Shown here: piece after piece, positions 34,201 through 42,402 of the stretch | How positions within the stretch are numbered: position 1 is the stretch's first letter | Layout of the letters: each line of letters begins with the position of its first letter | Assembly (NCBI GenBank): GCA_964035015.1 | Contig: OZ036004.1 | Coordinates: forward strand, 6,651,384-6,715,383 | Reading direction: 5' to 3' | DNA from: Corallium rubrum | Lineage: Eukaryota; Cnidaria; Anthozoa; Scleralcyonacea; Coralliidae | DNA: 64,000 nt | Position numbers and translations under genes: made by a program | Notes under the pieces: generated by a model | What the model was told of the DNA's origin: nothing | What the model saw: only the letters and a program-made list of their open reading frames with translations | The model's database searches: none

Positions 34201-35236
34201 ACTTTCTTTTGTTCGAATTCAATAGATTTCTGATTAGTTCCAGCTCAGAGCTCATGAGACAAAAGAAAAAGTCGCTTCGCGCGAAAGAAGTCGCCTAGTG
34301 GAAAACCGGCTTAAGTCCCAAAGTGGGTGGAGCCTGTAATCTTTAAATGGTTTTACGATTGACCTAGATATAAGTTATATAACTGAATTGAAGTCCTCTT
34401 ATGTCAATGACTGAAAGAGAATGATCACTGACCTATTTACAACTGGACTGTGGGTCCTCTATATATCAATGACTGAAAGAGAATGATCACTGACATATAT
34501 ATAACTGGACTGTGGGTCCTCTATATATCAATGACTGAAAGAGAATGATCACTGACATATATATAACTGGACTGTGGGTCCTCTATATATCAATGACTGA
34601 AAGAGAATGATCACTGACCTATTTACAACTGGACTGTGGGTGCTCTATATCAATGACTGAAAGAGAATGATCACTGACATATATATAACTGGACTGTGGG
34701 TCCTCTATATATCAATGACTGAAAGAGAATGATCACTGACCTATTTACAACTGGACTGTGGGTCCTCTTTATCAATGACTGAAGGAGAGTCATCCCTGAC
34801 CTATATATAACTGGACTGTGGTTGCTCTATATCAATGACTGAAAGAGAGTGATCACTGACCTATATATAACTGGACTGTGGGTCCTCTTTATCAATGACT
34901 GAAGGAGAGTGATCACTGACCTATATATAACTGGACTGTGGTTGCTCTATATTAATGACTGAAAGAGAGTGATCACTGACCTATATATAACTGGACTGTG
35001 AGTCCTCTATATCAGTGACTGAAAGAGAGTGATCCAGTATCTATTTAAGACATAAGGTTATATATTCTTTCAAGTCAAACGCTCAAGAATATTTCTTTTA
35101 TATATAGATTGGAGAGATCGTGGAAACAGATTCGTCCAAACAGCAAGCAATAATTCAAATTTTAAGAGACAAAAACGTCGTGAAAAGTCATTACGACGAT
35201 ATCTCAGAATATACAGGTGATGTACACAGAGAGTAA
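14125..35236 (+). CDS. GPKOW: G-patch and KOW motif spliceosome protein (GPKOW/MOS2 homologue), 14 coding exons
   Basis: GPKOW is a nuclear RNA-binding protein of the spliceosome that works with the helicase DHX16. Coding exons are 14125-14288, 14393-14529, 15114-15250, about 15826-15896, 16590-16710, 16823-16910, 17552-17619, 19644-19703, 28247-28313, 29127-29196, 31625-31838, 33473-33542, 34009-34094 and 35108-35236. Phases agree throughout and give about 493 residues (human 476). The visible order is a Lys-rich N-terminus, a G-patch (QFGAAMLRGMGWKKGEAIGG continued by RSQGLGLGAE, residues about 147-190), the first KOW (GGYVVVESGPHKDLSGK), an acidic/basic linker, the HCWMAPLIRVRI block, CVCRTDEGRLLEG, and a C-terminal KOW ending in SHYDDISEYTG. 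Oddities are two introns with GC donors (after 14529 and 29196), no AG acceptor in front of exon 4, and an 8.5-kb intron 8 full of repeats. The (CCCTCT)n tract abuts the promoter. Confidence 0.93.
14622..14840 (+). repeat. (AAT)n/(ATT)n runs in GPKOW intron 2
   Basis: Two AT trinucleotide runs, at about 14628-14650 and 14778-14840. The second switches from AAT to ATT and so is self-complementary. Confidence 0.8.
14855..15032. mobile_element. MITE in GPKOW intron 2
   Basis: The left end GGTCATCCCAGAAAACATCC and the right end ggatcttttctggaatgatc are inverted, with ACCTCCCCC-type sequence just inside each. About 178 bp, no coding content. Confidence 0.55.
15312..15688. repeat. Imperfect palindrome built of 'ccttagcctc' units in GPKOW intron 3
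   Basis: Left-arm sequence such as gaacaaccaaaattgg and the (ccttagcctc)n units is answered by complements at 15515-15685, ending ggttgttcgtatatat. The centre is at about 15500. The arms carry 10-11-bp tandem units, so the structure may have grown by slippage. Confidence 0.7.
15689..16392 (+). repeat. (TTCC)n tracts passing into TTGC, TCCC and TTCA repeats
   Basis: Two TTCC tracts flank GPKOW exon 4 (15826-15896). The second, from about 15948, grades into TTGC, TCCC and TTCA tetranucleotides by 16380. The long frames on both strands (FLPS, KEGR) are artefacts. Confidence 0.95.
16961..17461. mobile_element. Inverted-repeat element in GPKOW intron 6
   Basis: The left end catagagatcatatgaatac is the near-complement of the right end at about 17438-17459 (tatttatatgatctctatg), each followed inward by tagagggggcat. 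Two internal copies of atggcggctgccatgtggtt lie about 260 bp apart. Confidence 0.65.
17759..18226. mobile_element. hAT-like MITE, copy 2, interrupted by a foldback fragment
   Basis: It has the same termini as 11026-11319. CCACGGTA occurs directly left and 3 bp right of the termini, as expected for an 8-bp target duplication. About 170 bp absent from copy 1 sits at roughly 17866-18040 and begins with E-family sequence (cactcgaaacgttagaccac), so a second element landed inside the first. Confidence 0.7.
19195..19535 (+). repeat. (TTCG)n with TCCG interruptions
   Basis: About 335 bp of tetranucleotide repeat in GPKOW intron 7, roughly 110 bp before exon 8. It is CpG in every unit. Frames reading NERT on the minus strand are artefacts. 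Confidence 0.95.
19904..20615. mobile_element. Long foldback element in GPKOW intron 8
   Basis: Arms of about 300 bp (19904-20215 and 20310-20615) are inverted copies. Examples are ttaaggtcttcgttaaggtt against aaccttaacgaagacctta, and the matching ccgagtgaagcc segments. The central region is about 95 bp. No open frame suggests a transposase. Confidence 0.75.
20911..21138. repeat. Imperfect inverted repeat
   Basis: ctgcgattttcagttgagct at the left is answered by agctcaactgaaaattgcag at the right. Probably a small MITE. Confidence 0.55.
21190..21272 (-). mobile_element. tRNA-derived SINE head, second type
   Basis: Minus-strand reading gives cggtagagcgtcggactata (A-box region) and ggtcgctggttctaatctc (B-box region). 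It abuts the 3' tail of a LINE fragment. It is too degenerate for a functional tRNA. Confidence 0.5.
21270..21716 (-). mobile_element. 3' end of a non-LTR retrotransposon (LINE), fragment A
   Basis: The minus strand encodes a reverse-transcriptase C-terminal tail with a zinc-knuckle-like motif (CPICKSKDVGDEYHYFSNC) after HKFASEVGRY. It ends at the (AAT)n tail near 21270-21290. The body upstream of the tail is missing, as is usual for 5'-truncated LINE copies. It resembles fragment B at 23998-24515. Confidence 0.65.
21716..21832 (+). mobile_element. E-family foldback arm fragment
   Basis: Begins ccttcgctcgaaacgttaga and runs through the shared tttcggcagtattaacc and actgcctacgcagcac segments. 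Only one arm is present. Confidence 0.65.
22195..22262 (-). mobile_element. SINE body fragment
   Basis: Matches the body of the SINE at 8125-8345 (gtgaagggaaatttagtgta, then accaaacgaggaactgttgc). The tRNA-like head has been replaced by, or joined to, a pyrimidine microsatellite. Confidence 0.5.
22263..22652 (+). repeat. (CCTTT/CCCTT)n pyrimidine tract
   Basis: About 390 bp of nearly pure C/T in GPKOW intron 8, with units of 5 bp. The long open frames here on both strands are artefacts. Confidence 0.95.
23011..23094. repeat. 'cagacgattttattc' element, copy
   Basis: aacactttgatgcctgagga at the left is answered by ggcctcaaagggttaa at the right, giving a short inverted-repeat element. The central TCTGGCTAACG part is deleted relative to the 25.6-kb copies. 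Confidence 0.55.
23141..23310. mobile_element. E-family foldback element, variant
   Basis: Inverted segments ctgccgaaacagagaatgta and tctgtttcggcagtatatct surround the core. On the minus strand the core reads CTGACGAAGGGCC then TTCGCTCGAAACG. Confidence 0.65.
23432..23670. mobile_element. MITE with about 60-bp inverted termini
   Basis: The left arm contains ccaggctagcccagttaacc and cacgcgattgattagaatc. The right arm contains gattctaatcaatcgcgtga and aaccgggctagccc. About 239 bp, no coding content. Confidence 0.7.
23751..24580. mobile_element. 'TTCAACA'-rich inverted-repeat element carrying a LINE insertion
   Basis: The left end aaggactggccaaatgcttt then caacatttcattcaaca matches the complement of the right end (tgaaatgttgaaagcgtttg then gccagacctt). 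Internally it has many ttcaacatcattcaac-type units. The LINE fragment at 23998-24515 sits inside it. Confidence 0.65.
23998..24515 (-). mobile_element. 3' end of a non-LTR retrotransposon, fragment B
   Basis: Minus-strand translation includes YDERICKHCNLNEVGNEQHY and LMQCNNPKFTDLRANF, the same reverse-transcriptase tail with a zinc-knuckle-like Cx2C...Hx4C pattern as fragment A but a diverged copy. The 5' part is truncated. Confidence 0.65.
24643..25032. mobile_element. MITE with 'tagggactttaaga' ends
   Basis: tagggactttaaga...gcaacggactacgg on the left is the complement of ccgtagtcgtagtc...tcttaaagtcccta on the right. About 390 bp, non-coding. Confidence 0.65.
25445..25860. repeat. Clustered copies of the 'TCTGGCTAACGCCAGA' hairpin element
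   Basis: Two full copies (25612-25700 and 25766-25860) and a partial one (25460-25530) share gcctgacgacgagtct, attctggctaacgccaga and gattttattcagcacagg. Their ends (acactttga and tcaaagtgt) are inverted. Confidence 0.7.
26105..26230. mobile_element. Young-looking MITE with exact target duplication
   Basis: A near-perfect palindrome of 126 bp with termini CACTCTCCTCCGCAGAG and complement. The flanks are exact direct repeats CTACAGTGC (26096-26104 and 26231-26239). Confidence 0.85.
26440..26935. mobile_element. Inverted-repeat element with 'ccgaggggcaaagcactcc' ends
   Basis: ccgaggggcaaagcactcca at the left is answered by tggagtgcttttcccctcgg at the right. The interior is rich in aaatccat/aaaatcc runs with no domain. 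Confidence 0.65.
27039..27584. mobile_element. Inverted-repeat transposon with 'agggaccggtcatta' ends
   Basis: The left end agggaccggtcattatttat is answered by actaatgaccggtccct at the right. Inside each end are gggttgggcccgaagagaaa and ttctcttcgggtccaacccc. The element is 546 bp and encloses a 62-codon frame. Confidence 0.75.
27209..27397 (+). CDS. Small charged open frame inside the 27.0-kb element
   Basis: 62 codons with a basic first half (KRKVRRAIEQKSKAKKRKA) and an acidic C-terminus (SSDDDMPIDILTDDDLLME). It is unlike a random frame in composition. It may be the C-terminal remnant of an element-encoded protein; I do not recognise a family. It lies in GPKOW intron 8. Confidence 0.3.
   Translation: MLTLSLPLTLAKRKVRRAIEQKSKAKKRKAILQLQKSKESEINSSDDDMPIDILTDDDLLME
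27648..27830 (+). repeat. 28-bp tandem repeat 'cctactttttatgcactctc'
   Basis: About six copies of a 28-bp pyrimidine-rich unit, followed by looser tcctacttttt copies to about 28160. Confidence 0.9.
28640..29045. mobile_element. MITE in GPKOW intron 9
   Basis: Long inverted arms: tctatgaagtgaaaaattcg on the left against cgaatttttcacttcataga on the right, and gagaatctgatgcgtagttt against aaactacgcatcagattctc. The interior frame (MASSFLEKN...) is an artefact. Confidence 0.75.
29255..30715 (+). repeat. 18-bp pyrimidine minisatellite 'ttcttccttctcttccta'
   Basis: More than 40 near-identical copies in GPKOW intron 10, with variants carrying ttttta. Because 18 is a multiple of three, every frame stays open. 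The 469- and 443-residue frames (SSYSSF, FFLLFL) and the 205-residue minus frame (KRRKNR) are artefacts. Confidence 0.95.
30955..31591. mobile_element. 'cgagaacgcaagt' family element with a nested MITE
   Basis: Outer termini gtcaaacgagaatgcaagtc and acttgcgttctcgtttgatt match the element at 5671-5798. Inside, 31115-31422 is a separate palindrome (aaccacagaatag, ccagaagtccaactcg and complements). Confidence 0.7.
32034..32481. mobile_element. MITE with 'cactgatct' ends in GPKOW intron 11
   Basis: cactgatctctaaataaact then ggatggg is the complement of cccatccagtttatatatag then atcagtg. The interior has two copies of the cgccatcttacgtagtgg / gccatcttgcgtagtgg type. No coding frame. Confidence 0.65.
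32525..32935 (-). mobile_element. 5S rRNA-derived SINE, copy A
   Basis: On the minus strand it has a 5S-like internal promoter: aagttaagcccggttag (box A region) and gttagtacttggatgggtga then cc (box C region). The body contains gtgagtagagttgtagttga and ccgggttctccggttttcct. It ends in (ctttatc)n. The 5' end is not a normal 5S start, so this is a SINE3-type element, not an rRNA gene. Confidence 0.7.
32935..33020. repeat. Short palindrome next to the 5S SINE
   Basis: cttgggatcgtttggaggga is roughly answered by tccctcaaatgatcccaag. A probable small MITE. Confidence 0.45.
33070..33470 (+). repeat. Tandem 'tatatcgctatatcccatcc' repeats
   Basis: Irregular tandem units, including a duplicated block of about 115 bp (33105 and 33220). 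It ends just before GPKOW exon 12 and supplies its pyrimidine-rich upstream sequence. Confidence 0.85.
33590..33995 (+). repeat. 32-bp tandem repeat in GPKOW intron 12
   Basis: About 12 copies of attaagcaatcagagttatt then gattacaatgtc, with no unique spacers. It ends 15 bp before the acceptor of exon 13. Confidence 0.95.
34157..34314. mobile_element. MITE 'ggttttccactaggcga', copy 1
   Basis: ctggttttccactaggcgat is answered by tcgcctagtggaaaaccgg. A second copy is at 36551-36698, with the same interior cgcttcgcgcgaa. It lies in GPKOW intron 13. Confidence 0.8.
34375..35045 (+). repeat. 62-bp tandem repeat in GPKOW intron 13
   Basis: About ten copies of a unit containing caatgactgaaagagaatga and tatataactggactgtgggt. 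Later copies accumulate variants. It ends about 60 bp before the last exon. Confidence 0.95.
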
Positions 35237-35299
35237 CAAACCCACGGTCACATGACACTCAAGAGTCTTGAGAGAGAAACGTTTTCATTCGTTAGGATT

Positions 35300-35741
35300 T
35301 TCATCTGTCCTGAAGCTGTGGCAAAACCATCAAATATGAACATTATAGACCAGGGTTTGGTAGCTTGTGTATTGACTCATATAGTCATTCAAAATATGGT
35401 CTGGAAACTCAGTTAAGTTTGTGCACGGTGCACGGTCACTGAACCCATTGTATTTTAGTATAATGAAGGAATTATCCAATAGCAACGTTTCAGTTCAATC
35501 ACTCAACCGTGCTATTTAAATATTAATAAACCTAAAACAAAGGATGTGCACGGTGTAAGGTACGGTTCAACATAAAATCACAGCTCATTTGTTAACCACT
35601 TTGAAGTTTGCCGAGTTTCCAGACTCTGTGGACTATGATTTTCTGAAGGTACAGCTTGTAATTCAGGCTGTATACTCAGGCTGTGTATAGGCCAATATTA
35701 AAAGTGTATTTAACAGTTTTGCCACAGCTTCAAGACAGAAG
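35300..35741. mobile_element. Foldback element downstream of GPKOW
   Basis: tcatctgtcctgaagctgtg then gcaaaac is answered by gttttgccacagcttcaaga then cagaaga, about 440 bp apart. AATAAA at 35525-35530 inside it could end the GPKOW mRNA. Confidence 0.55.
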
Positions 35742-37181
35742 AAAATTGAATTAAAAATGTCAAAATATTTAATTTAGAAAGCAGCTGACAATTTCAAGCA
35801 ATGAAGGGTGAGATATACTCGGAAGTATATTTTATCTTTTTTATATCCAATTCAAAATGGAAACTATAAAAATAAACAGTTTTCTTTCATGCCTACTGCT
35901 GTAGTAATTAAATATTGCATGTAACTATACTTAATAAATATGATGTATATACTGTATATACACTTCATTCACAATAATCTTTGCCTTTCAATAATTCTTT
36001 TAAAAATCACTAATCATGATCACCATTACCATCATCATCACCATCATCATCATTATTATTATTACCATCATCATCACCATCATCATCATCAACAACATAA
36101 TCGTCGTTAACATCATCATCGTCATCTGATCATCATCATTATCATCATCAATCAATCATCATCATTCATCAAGTTTTAGATTCCTACCGATTCTTAGAAA
36201 GACGAAAACAAGTCAAGTCGTTCTCAGAAATCTAATTTGCCTTATCAAACTTAGTAAGTGCATGGAATCGCGGTGAATGCTCCTGGTTGGTTTTCAAAAT
36301 TTCAAAATATTGACCATGTTTAGCTTGTTAGCTTTGGGGCCTGTCATTAATGTGAATAACTCTTTATTAAAAAGGTATCTGTTTCGGCAATATATCAATC
36401 CTCTATTTCGATGTGATATAAGAGTCTTATTTAATAGTAATACTGGCCTCATTTGCTTTATACGTTTATACATAACGTCTCAAATGTAAATACTTCACTT
36501 TTGTTGCAGGGATTCGAAGTTTGTCGTCAGCGAAAGTACACCCCTCGGCTTTAAGGTGGTTTTCCACTAGGCGACATTTGTCGACCGACTCGACATTTTT
36601 CTTTTGTCTTGGCTAATTAGTTCCACTCGAGAGCTTACGAGACAAAAGAAAATGTCGCTTCGCGCGAGATTTTTCGCCTAGTGGAAAACCGCCTTTAATC
36701 CCTGGTTTTCGTGCCCTTTGCGGTGTCTTCGCAGAGGTCCACCCCCCGGGTTTTTATCCAGTGTACACTGAATTATGACTTTGTACTTTTATGACGCCTT
36801 TCTTTTCAAAATAAAAACCGTTTAAGAAACAAGCACCGGTCCTTCGACTCAGTACATGTAGAGGGAACCAAATTCATTGTACTTACATGTTTTTACATCA
36901 TTTACAATAGTATTTCCAACATTTCTGAGCGTTTAAAGTATAAAATATCATAAATTCGTTCAAGTTCTAAGCATCAAAACCCGAATTTTAAGACAGAAAG
37001 CAAACCTTAAATGTATATCAAGCTTCAAAAAGTGATAGTTTATGTTCAAATCTCTACGAGTATACCAAAACAAACAACCTGGATGCAAAATTCTTCGAGA
37101 TAATAGCTCGGGTTTTTATAAAAGAAACACAAATCGACCATGTTTTGAAGGCGGATAGTTGAAAATCCTCTCCGCAAAGGA
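35742..37181. other. Intergenic, AT-rich with (ATC)n
   Basis: No gene recognised. It contains an (ATC)n-like run at about 36010-36175 and MITE copy 2 at 36551-36698. Confidence 0.5.
36551..36698. mobile_element. MITE 'ggttttccactaggcga', copy 2
   Basis: Inverted ends ttaaggtggttttccactag and ctagtggaaaaccgccttta. Same family as 34157-34314. TTTAA-like flanks on both sides could be the target duplication. Confidence 0.8.
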
Positions 37182-37241
37182 CCAATGACAGTTGTCGAAA
37201 ACTGACCAATCACTACCGACCACGTTTTTCGATTAGCCAAT
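37182..37241 (+). promoter_or_regulatory. Three CCAAT boxes in tandem
   Basis: CCAAT at 37182-37186, 37206-37210 and 37237-37241, all on the plus strand and spaced 24 and 31 bp, in an otherwise AT-rich context that turns CpG-rich just downstream. This is the classic layout of an NF-Y-driven promoter. No protein gene starts after it, hence the non-coding RNA proposal. Confidence 0.5.
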
Positions 37242-37959
37242 CAGAAACGGTAACTGGGAGCGCGCCGCAATTGGAATCCTCGAGATATTTTTTTGTCTTT
37301 CATTTTCGTTCGGGGCCTTCGAAGGACAGACCTGCTAAGCAGTTTTGTCGAAATTCACCTCAAGTACCGGCCGAAATGCAAGAAAAACCGTCGGGAGGCT
37401 GTCTTCATACCAAATTGAGGTACACATTTGCTCCTCTTGTGTTCATTTGTATTATGTTTTATTTTTTGTGGGTGAAATTCGTCCCGTTCCGCTGGTGAGC
37501 CAGCCATGTCCTTTCATGCAACAACTCCGGTCTCGGATACTTCGCTTTTTAACTCTTTAACATTTGTTTTTTCGTTTACTAGCTATCCCTGGATGCGACT
37601 TCGGATGTTTCGTTTAACAAACTGCTCATTTTGGTCAACATTTTAGCGACAAACGGCAAAAATTTGGACGGTTTTCTTCGGCCGAATGTATTGTAGCGTG
37701 CATGACAGATGTTGTCAGTTCGAGTTGTTCACTTCGCTCCAAAGAAACGAATTTAGCGTCCATTTCTCGTCTGTTTTCTCGTTTCTGGTCGATTCAAGCG
37801 TTGACTGCAGTTTTCTGCAAGTGTAAGGGAGCGTTTTGAAGGCTTTTTAGGCCGTTTTGGTGAATATTTCACCGCGAACAAATACTCGCGTGCGACGACA
37901 AGAAACCACCACGTCTCCGTTCACTTCGCTTCAATTTCGTCATTCGGGAACATTTTTGT

Positions 37960-38610
37960 ACAGAAAATGAACAAATTCTTGTAGTTTTTGAAACGTGGAC
38001 ACAGAATAAGAAGACCTGGATGTCTGTTAAGGAATTTCCTCAATTTTTTTGCGAATTTTGGTCGACACCAAAAGCGAAAGCCGAAATAAATAACTTCGAG
38101 TCCGCCGCTTTGGGAATTGGACCAAAAGAAACTGTCATTTTCAAATCAAGTTCGGTTGAATTAATTTAAGATAATAAAAAAAATAGTCGAAACGAGCCCG
38201 AACCGTCGCTTAAACAAAACACGGGTTAAAAAGTTTAAGGAATTTTTTCAAATTTTCGGTTCATCCTGCCGAAGGCAAACAAGAATAGCTTCGAAATGCT
38301 GTGAGACTGAACGAAGAAAACTGTTCAAATTTTAACAACAAATTATAGGCTCGGTCAGGTTATTAATTTAGCCGAAAAGAGAAGCCAATTTCCGTAGCCA
38401 TCAAGCCAGACTTCATTCTTTGCAAAGTGCGCGAAAACCGAACCAAATACGAACGAATTCTTGTAGTTTTTTTAGAAACTTCGGTATTTCTGAAAGGATT
38501 TTCGAAAATTCTGTGACTTCTTGCCACACTGAAGGCACACCAAGAGCTATTTTCGATTTTGTTTTGACTCTGAGCGAAAGAAACTGACATTTTAACAACA
38601 TGGTATGATT
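37960..38610 (+). repeat. Diverged direct duplication, about 455-480 bp apart
   Basis: aaattcttgtagtttttgaaac near 37974 recurs as gaattcttgtagttttttta near 38454. aaagaaactgtcatttt near 38126 recurs as aaagaaactgacatttt near 38577. Both lie in the CpG-rich head of the proposed ncRNA. Confidence 0.5.
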
Positions 38611-38941
38611 AATTCAGCAAAACAAAAGCGAAGTCGAGCAAGTTTTGTCGCCTGAACTGCAAAGACTACGAGGCGTATACGTTTTCGAAAAAAGAAAAAC
38701 ATTTTTCGTGTGGGCGAAAGATTTTGACGAAATACAAAATATTTTTCGGGGATTGGGTGGCAAACCCTTTCCCAAGGTCCGCCATTGTACTGGAATTTTC
38801 TGTTTTTGATTTTCTTGGTGATTTTAACATAGAATTTGTCATTAACACTGTTATTGATAATAATTTTGTTTCTTTCTTAGGTTATTTACTTCCATTCAAT
38901 GTTTTTGACAAGGTTTTCCCCTTGGTGCTACTGAAGGACGG

Positions 38942-40983
38942 AAATATTTATTGTACTGTGTCAAGGCAGTCTGAATCAATAAATATTTATTATTTTGAGT
39001 ACATTCAAATACTTATTGTGCTGTCAAGCAGTTTAAATCAATAAGTAATGATTATTTTGAGGTTAATTGCAAAACAATATTTATTGTACTGCCAAGGCAG
39101 TTTAAATCAATAAATATTGATTATTTTTAGTACATCCAAATTTTTTGTTATAATTATTTATATTTCTCTGTTGATTAGTATTGATTATTTTGAGATTATG
39201 AAAACTAATCAATATTTATTGTACTGTGTCCATCAGTCTAAATCAATAAATATAGATTATTTTTAAATATTTATTGTACTGTTAAGCAGTTTAAGTCAAT
39301 AAATATTAATTATGAATTCATGCAAATATGGTACAATCAAACAGCTTAATATTGTTTATACTTCCAAGTATTTATTGTACTGTTAAGCAGTTTAAATCAA
39401 TATACATAATATACAAAATTGCTTATTGTACTGGTAAACAGTTTAAATCAATAAGTAATTGTTTACAAATTATTGTACCATATTTCATATATTACTAAGT
39501 TATGTCATTCAGTGGTTGGTACACTTGTTTGATTATTTTGTATTCAGATACCTTAATTGTCTCCCATATTCATTATGGAAAATCTGGTTTATTATCTGTA
39601 ATCAAGAATGGTTGTTACCAGTTACATGTTTGTCAACTTTGGGTTGTTTTATTTGGGCTTTGAATAAACACCAACTAGGGTTAAAACAGCTAGGATTAAA
39701 CTAACTAAATCTTAAATTAAAAGAAAAATAACTTCGGATCAAACACTAACTTCGGATCAAACACTAACTTCGGATCATTAACACTAACTTCGGATCAAAC
39801 ACTAACTAGGATAGTTCATTGCCCAGGTAGAAGAATCCTTAGTTGCCAAACATGTAATTAGTAGCATTCACTCTTGATCACAAGTAATAACTACCAGTAT
39901 TTTTCATGGTGAACCTGAGAAACAATTGATGTATTTGAATGCAGAACAATTAAACAAAGGTCTCAGTCACTGTATGACTCTACTAATATTTGACAAATAT
40001 ATATTATGCATACAGTGTGGCCAGAAGCTGACAAAAATAAATGCCGAAAAGGACGCATTGCTACAAATATATTTAGTACATAGTTGGGGGATTTTTGCTG
40101 CAGTTTAAATCAGTAAATATTATTTATTTTTATTAATTATATTTATTTATAATATTATATATGCAAATGCTTATTGTACTGGTCAACAGTTTAAATCAAT
40201 AAGTAATTGTTTACAAATTATTGTACCATATTTCATATATTAATTAGTTATGTCATTCACTGATATATATTTAATTATATTATGCTATAATCAGTGCACA
40301 TTGGGGAGGACCCTATATGTTTTTTTTGGAGCTTGGTCAACTTTGTACAGTTCAATTTAATGGAGTGTGTGGTCATTGGATGTGGGTTGTATACCATGGA
40401 CATCAAACTTCACCAATTGGATGGTTCAGGATGGGGGCTCTGAAAGTATCAAGCAAGCTGGTGAAAGGTTAGAATCCTGGTGGCAAGGGTAGTAGTTAAA
40501 AAAGCTATACAGTAGATTTTGTTTAGGTGTAGACAGTGCAGGACTTTAGATAGATTAGGCAAGGAAAGCTATACTGTTCTACAGCCAACCAGTGTGGTAC
40601 TCCTGTGTGCCTATGGCCATCTGTAGTTGGCATAGCATTTCTTGACCAACTAGTTTCCTGGGTATAATTGTACCCTGTGCATGGTGGACAACAACAATCT
40701 CATCATGGTGGACTCACTGGTACATGAATAGGTAATAGGTATTCTAGTTCAATATTTAAATTTTATAGAATAAGTATCAGATTATATCATCAATATTTAT
40801 TGTACTGGTCAACAGTTTAAATCAATAAATATTATGTTTTAATTGCATGCCAATAATTATATTTTAAGTACATGCCAATATTTATTGTACTGGTGAACAG
40901 TTTAAATCAATAAATATTCATTATATTTTGAATGCATGCCAATATTTATACTTATTGTACTGAACCAGTTTAAATCAATAAGT
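38942..40983 (+). repeat. Array of eleven covarying hairpins
   Basis: Copies lie at 38942-38988, 39011-39046, 39075-39119, 39212-39253, 39266-39307, 39368-39406 (decayed), 39422-39455, 40169-40204, 40791-40833, 40876-40918 and 40950-40983. Each has an outer stem ending TTATTG / CAATAA, then TACTG, a short loop, and CAGTTTAAAT. The stem extends as ATATTTATTG/CAATAAATAT in some copies and as ACTTATTG or GCTTATTG/CAATAAGT in others, so the T-A pair becomes C-G on both sides. Confidence 0.8.
39732..39808 (+). repeat. 18-bp tandem repeat 'cttcggatcaaacactaa'
   Basis: Four copies, one with an added tta. Located inside the hairpin-array region. Confidence 0.9.
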
Positions 40984-41967
40984 AATATGTTGATTATTTT
41001 GAGATAATTTTACTGTACTGCATGATATATTTATTGATTGATAGTAAATCTGGTTACAATTTATTGGACGAGGACACACCAATGGTAAGGGATTTTTTAG
41101 GTTCCTTGCCATGGACTTCTCATCACCATTTGGATCTCAGGTGCGTTTCTTATAAACTCTTTGCAGGTAGCAGTTCAGTCTAGAGTTAGACAGACTAGTT
41201 TATTAACATGGGTTTTGATGTCAGCATGCATAAAAAAACTACAAGTTATTGAGGGAAATGAAATTCATTTCCTAATGATGTGCTTGTACAGGAAGTTTCA
41301 GCCCTCTCCTTTAACTAAGATTGTACATGCCACCAGGATTGGTTAATTGGAGCAAATTTATGAATGCCACTAATTTTAATGCCTTTTGGTCATTTTTATT
41401 TGCCTACCTGGAGTTCCTCGTATGAGATTAGAATAGTTGACCAAAAAGCCTTAAATGATGTCTAGCCTAAATGGTGGTATTGATAAGTTTGGTCTATAAT
41501 AATAATATATAATATTAATTAGTGGGTATTATATCTAATATGGGTATACAATTTGTCTACCCCATACCAATACAATATTGAAATTCTGTATGAAAGACTT
41601 GTTTTACTTTGTAAACTGTACAAGGAAAAATATGTTAATGGTACAGAAATTGAAGTTAATGCTTCGGTATTGCATGCCAAAAGGACAAAAATGTCTCCAG
41701 TACTTGAGGCTGTACTCTGCATAACATACAAAAATTGCAGAAGTTAAGGCTATGCTGGCTGCACTTGCTCTAAAAATAATAAATATTCGGCTCTTCAGTC
41801 AATGTGTTTGCTTGATCCAATATTAATTACCAGTCAATATTAACTCCTCCATCTATATTAGATTTTCCCATCAAATTATTAACTTTTTGGTCAATAATTA
41901 AGCTCTTCTTTGGTCAAAAGTTATACAGTATTTTTGTCAACAAATATTTAGCTAGATCTTCGGTCCA

Positions 41968-42402
41968 TGTATGTAGTTAGGGAAATTAAATAAAAAAGAT
42001 TCTCAATGAAATTGTTTCTCTTTCTTTGTCCTGGCTGGTGATTTATAACTTCTTTTTTTCAGGGTTATTTTAATTACTATATCATCCATTGCAATCTTGT
42101 ATGTAGTTAGAAAAATTAAATAAAAACAATTGTCTGTTTGTCCTGTGGTGAATTAAAAATGCTAACCATATCATAAGTTTGTTTTTCAGGTTTTTTATAT
42201 TATTTTTCATTAAATTATCTAATTTTACGAATTTTGTATGTAGTTAGAAAAATTAAATAAAAACAATTGTCTGTTTGTACTGTGGTGAATTAAAATGCTA
42301 AACATTCATAAGTTTGTTTTTGCAGGTTTTCTCTTTTACTGTTAAATTATTTAATTTTGCCATAATTATGCTGTATGCATGTAGTTAGCGAACCTAAATA
42401 AA
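41968..42402 (+). terminator. Four tandem poly(A) signal modules
   Basis: Each module has TGTATGTAG (UGUA elements) about 12-20 bp before AATAAA. The AATAAA sites are at 41989-41994, 42119-42124, 42256-42261 and 42397-42402, 130-141 bp apart. The first three are followed by T/GT-rich sequence such as ttgtctgtttgtcctgtggt. This is the UGUA / AAUAAA / GU-rich order recognised by CFIm, CPSF and CstF. Confidence 0.55.

Noticed and set aside
41553..41747. 64-codon plus-strand frame in the ncRNA region
   Set aside because: Balanced composition, but no family similarity and no splice or upstream context; kept as non-coding.
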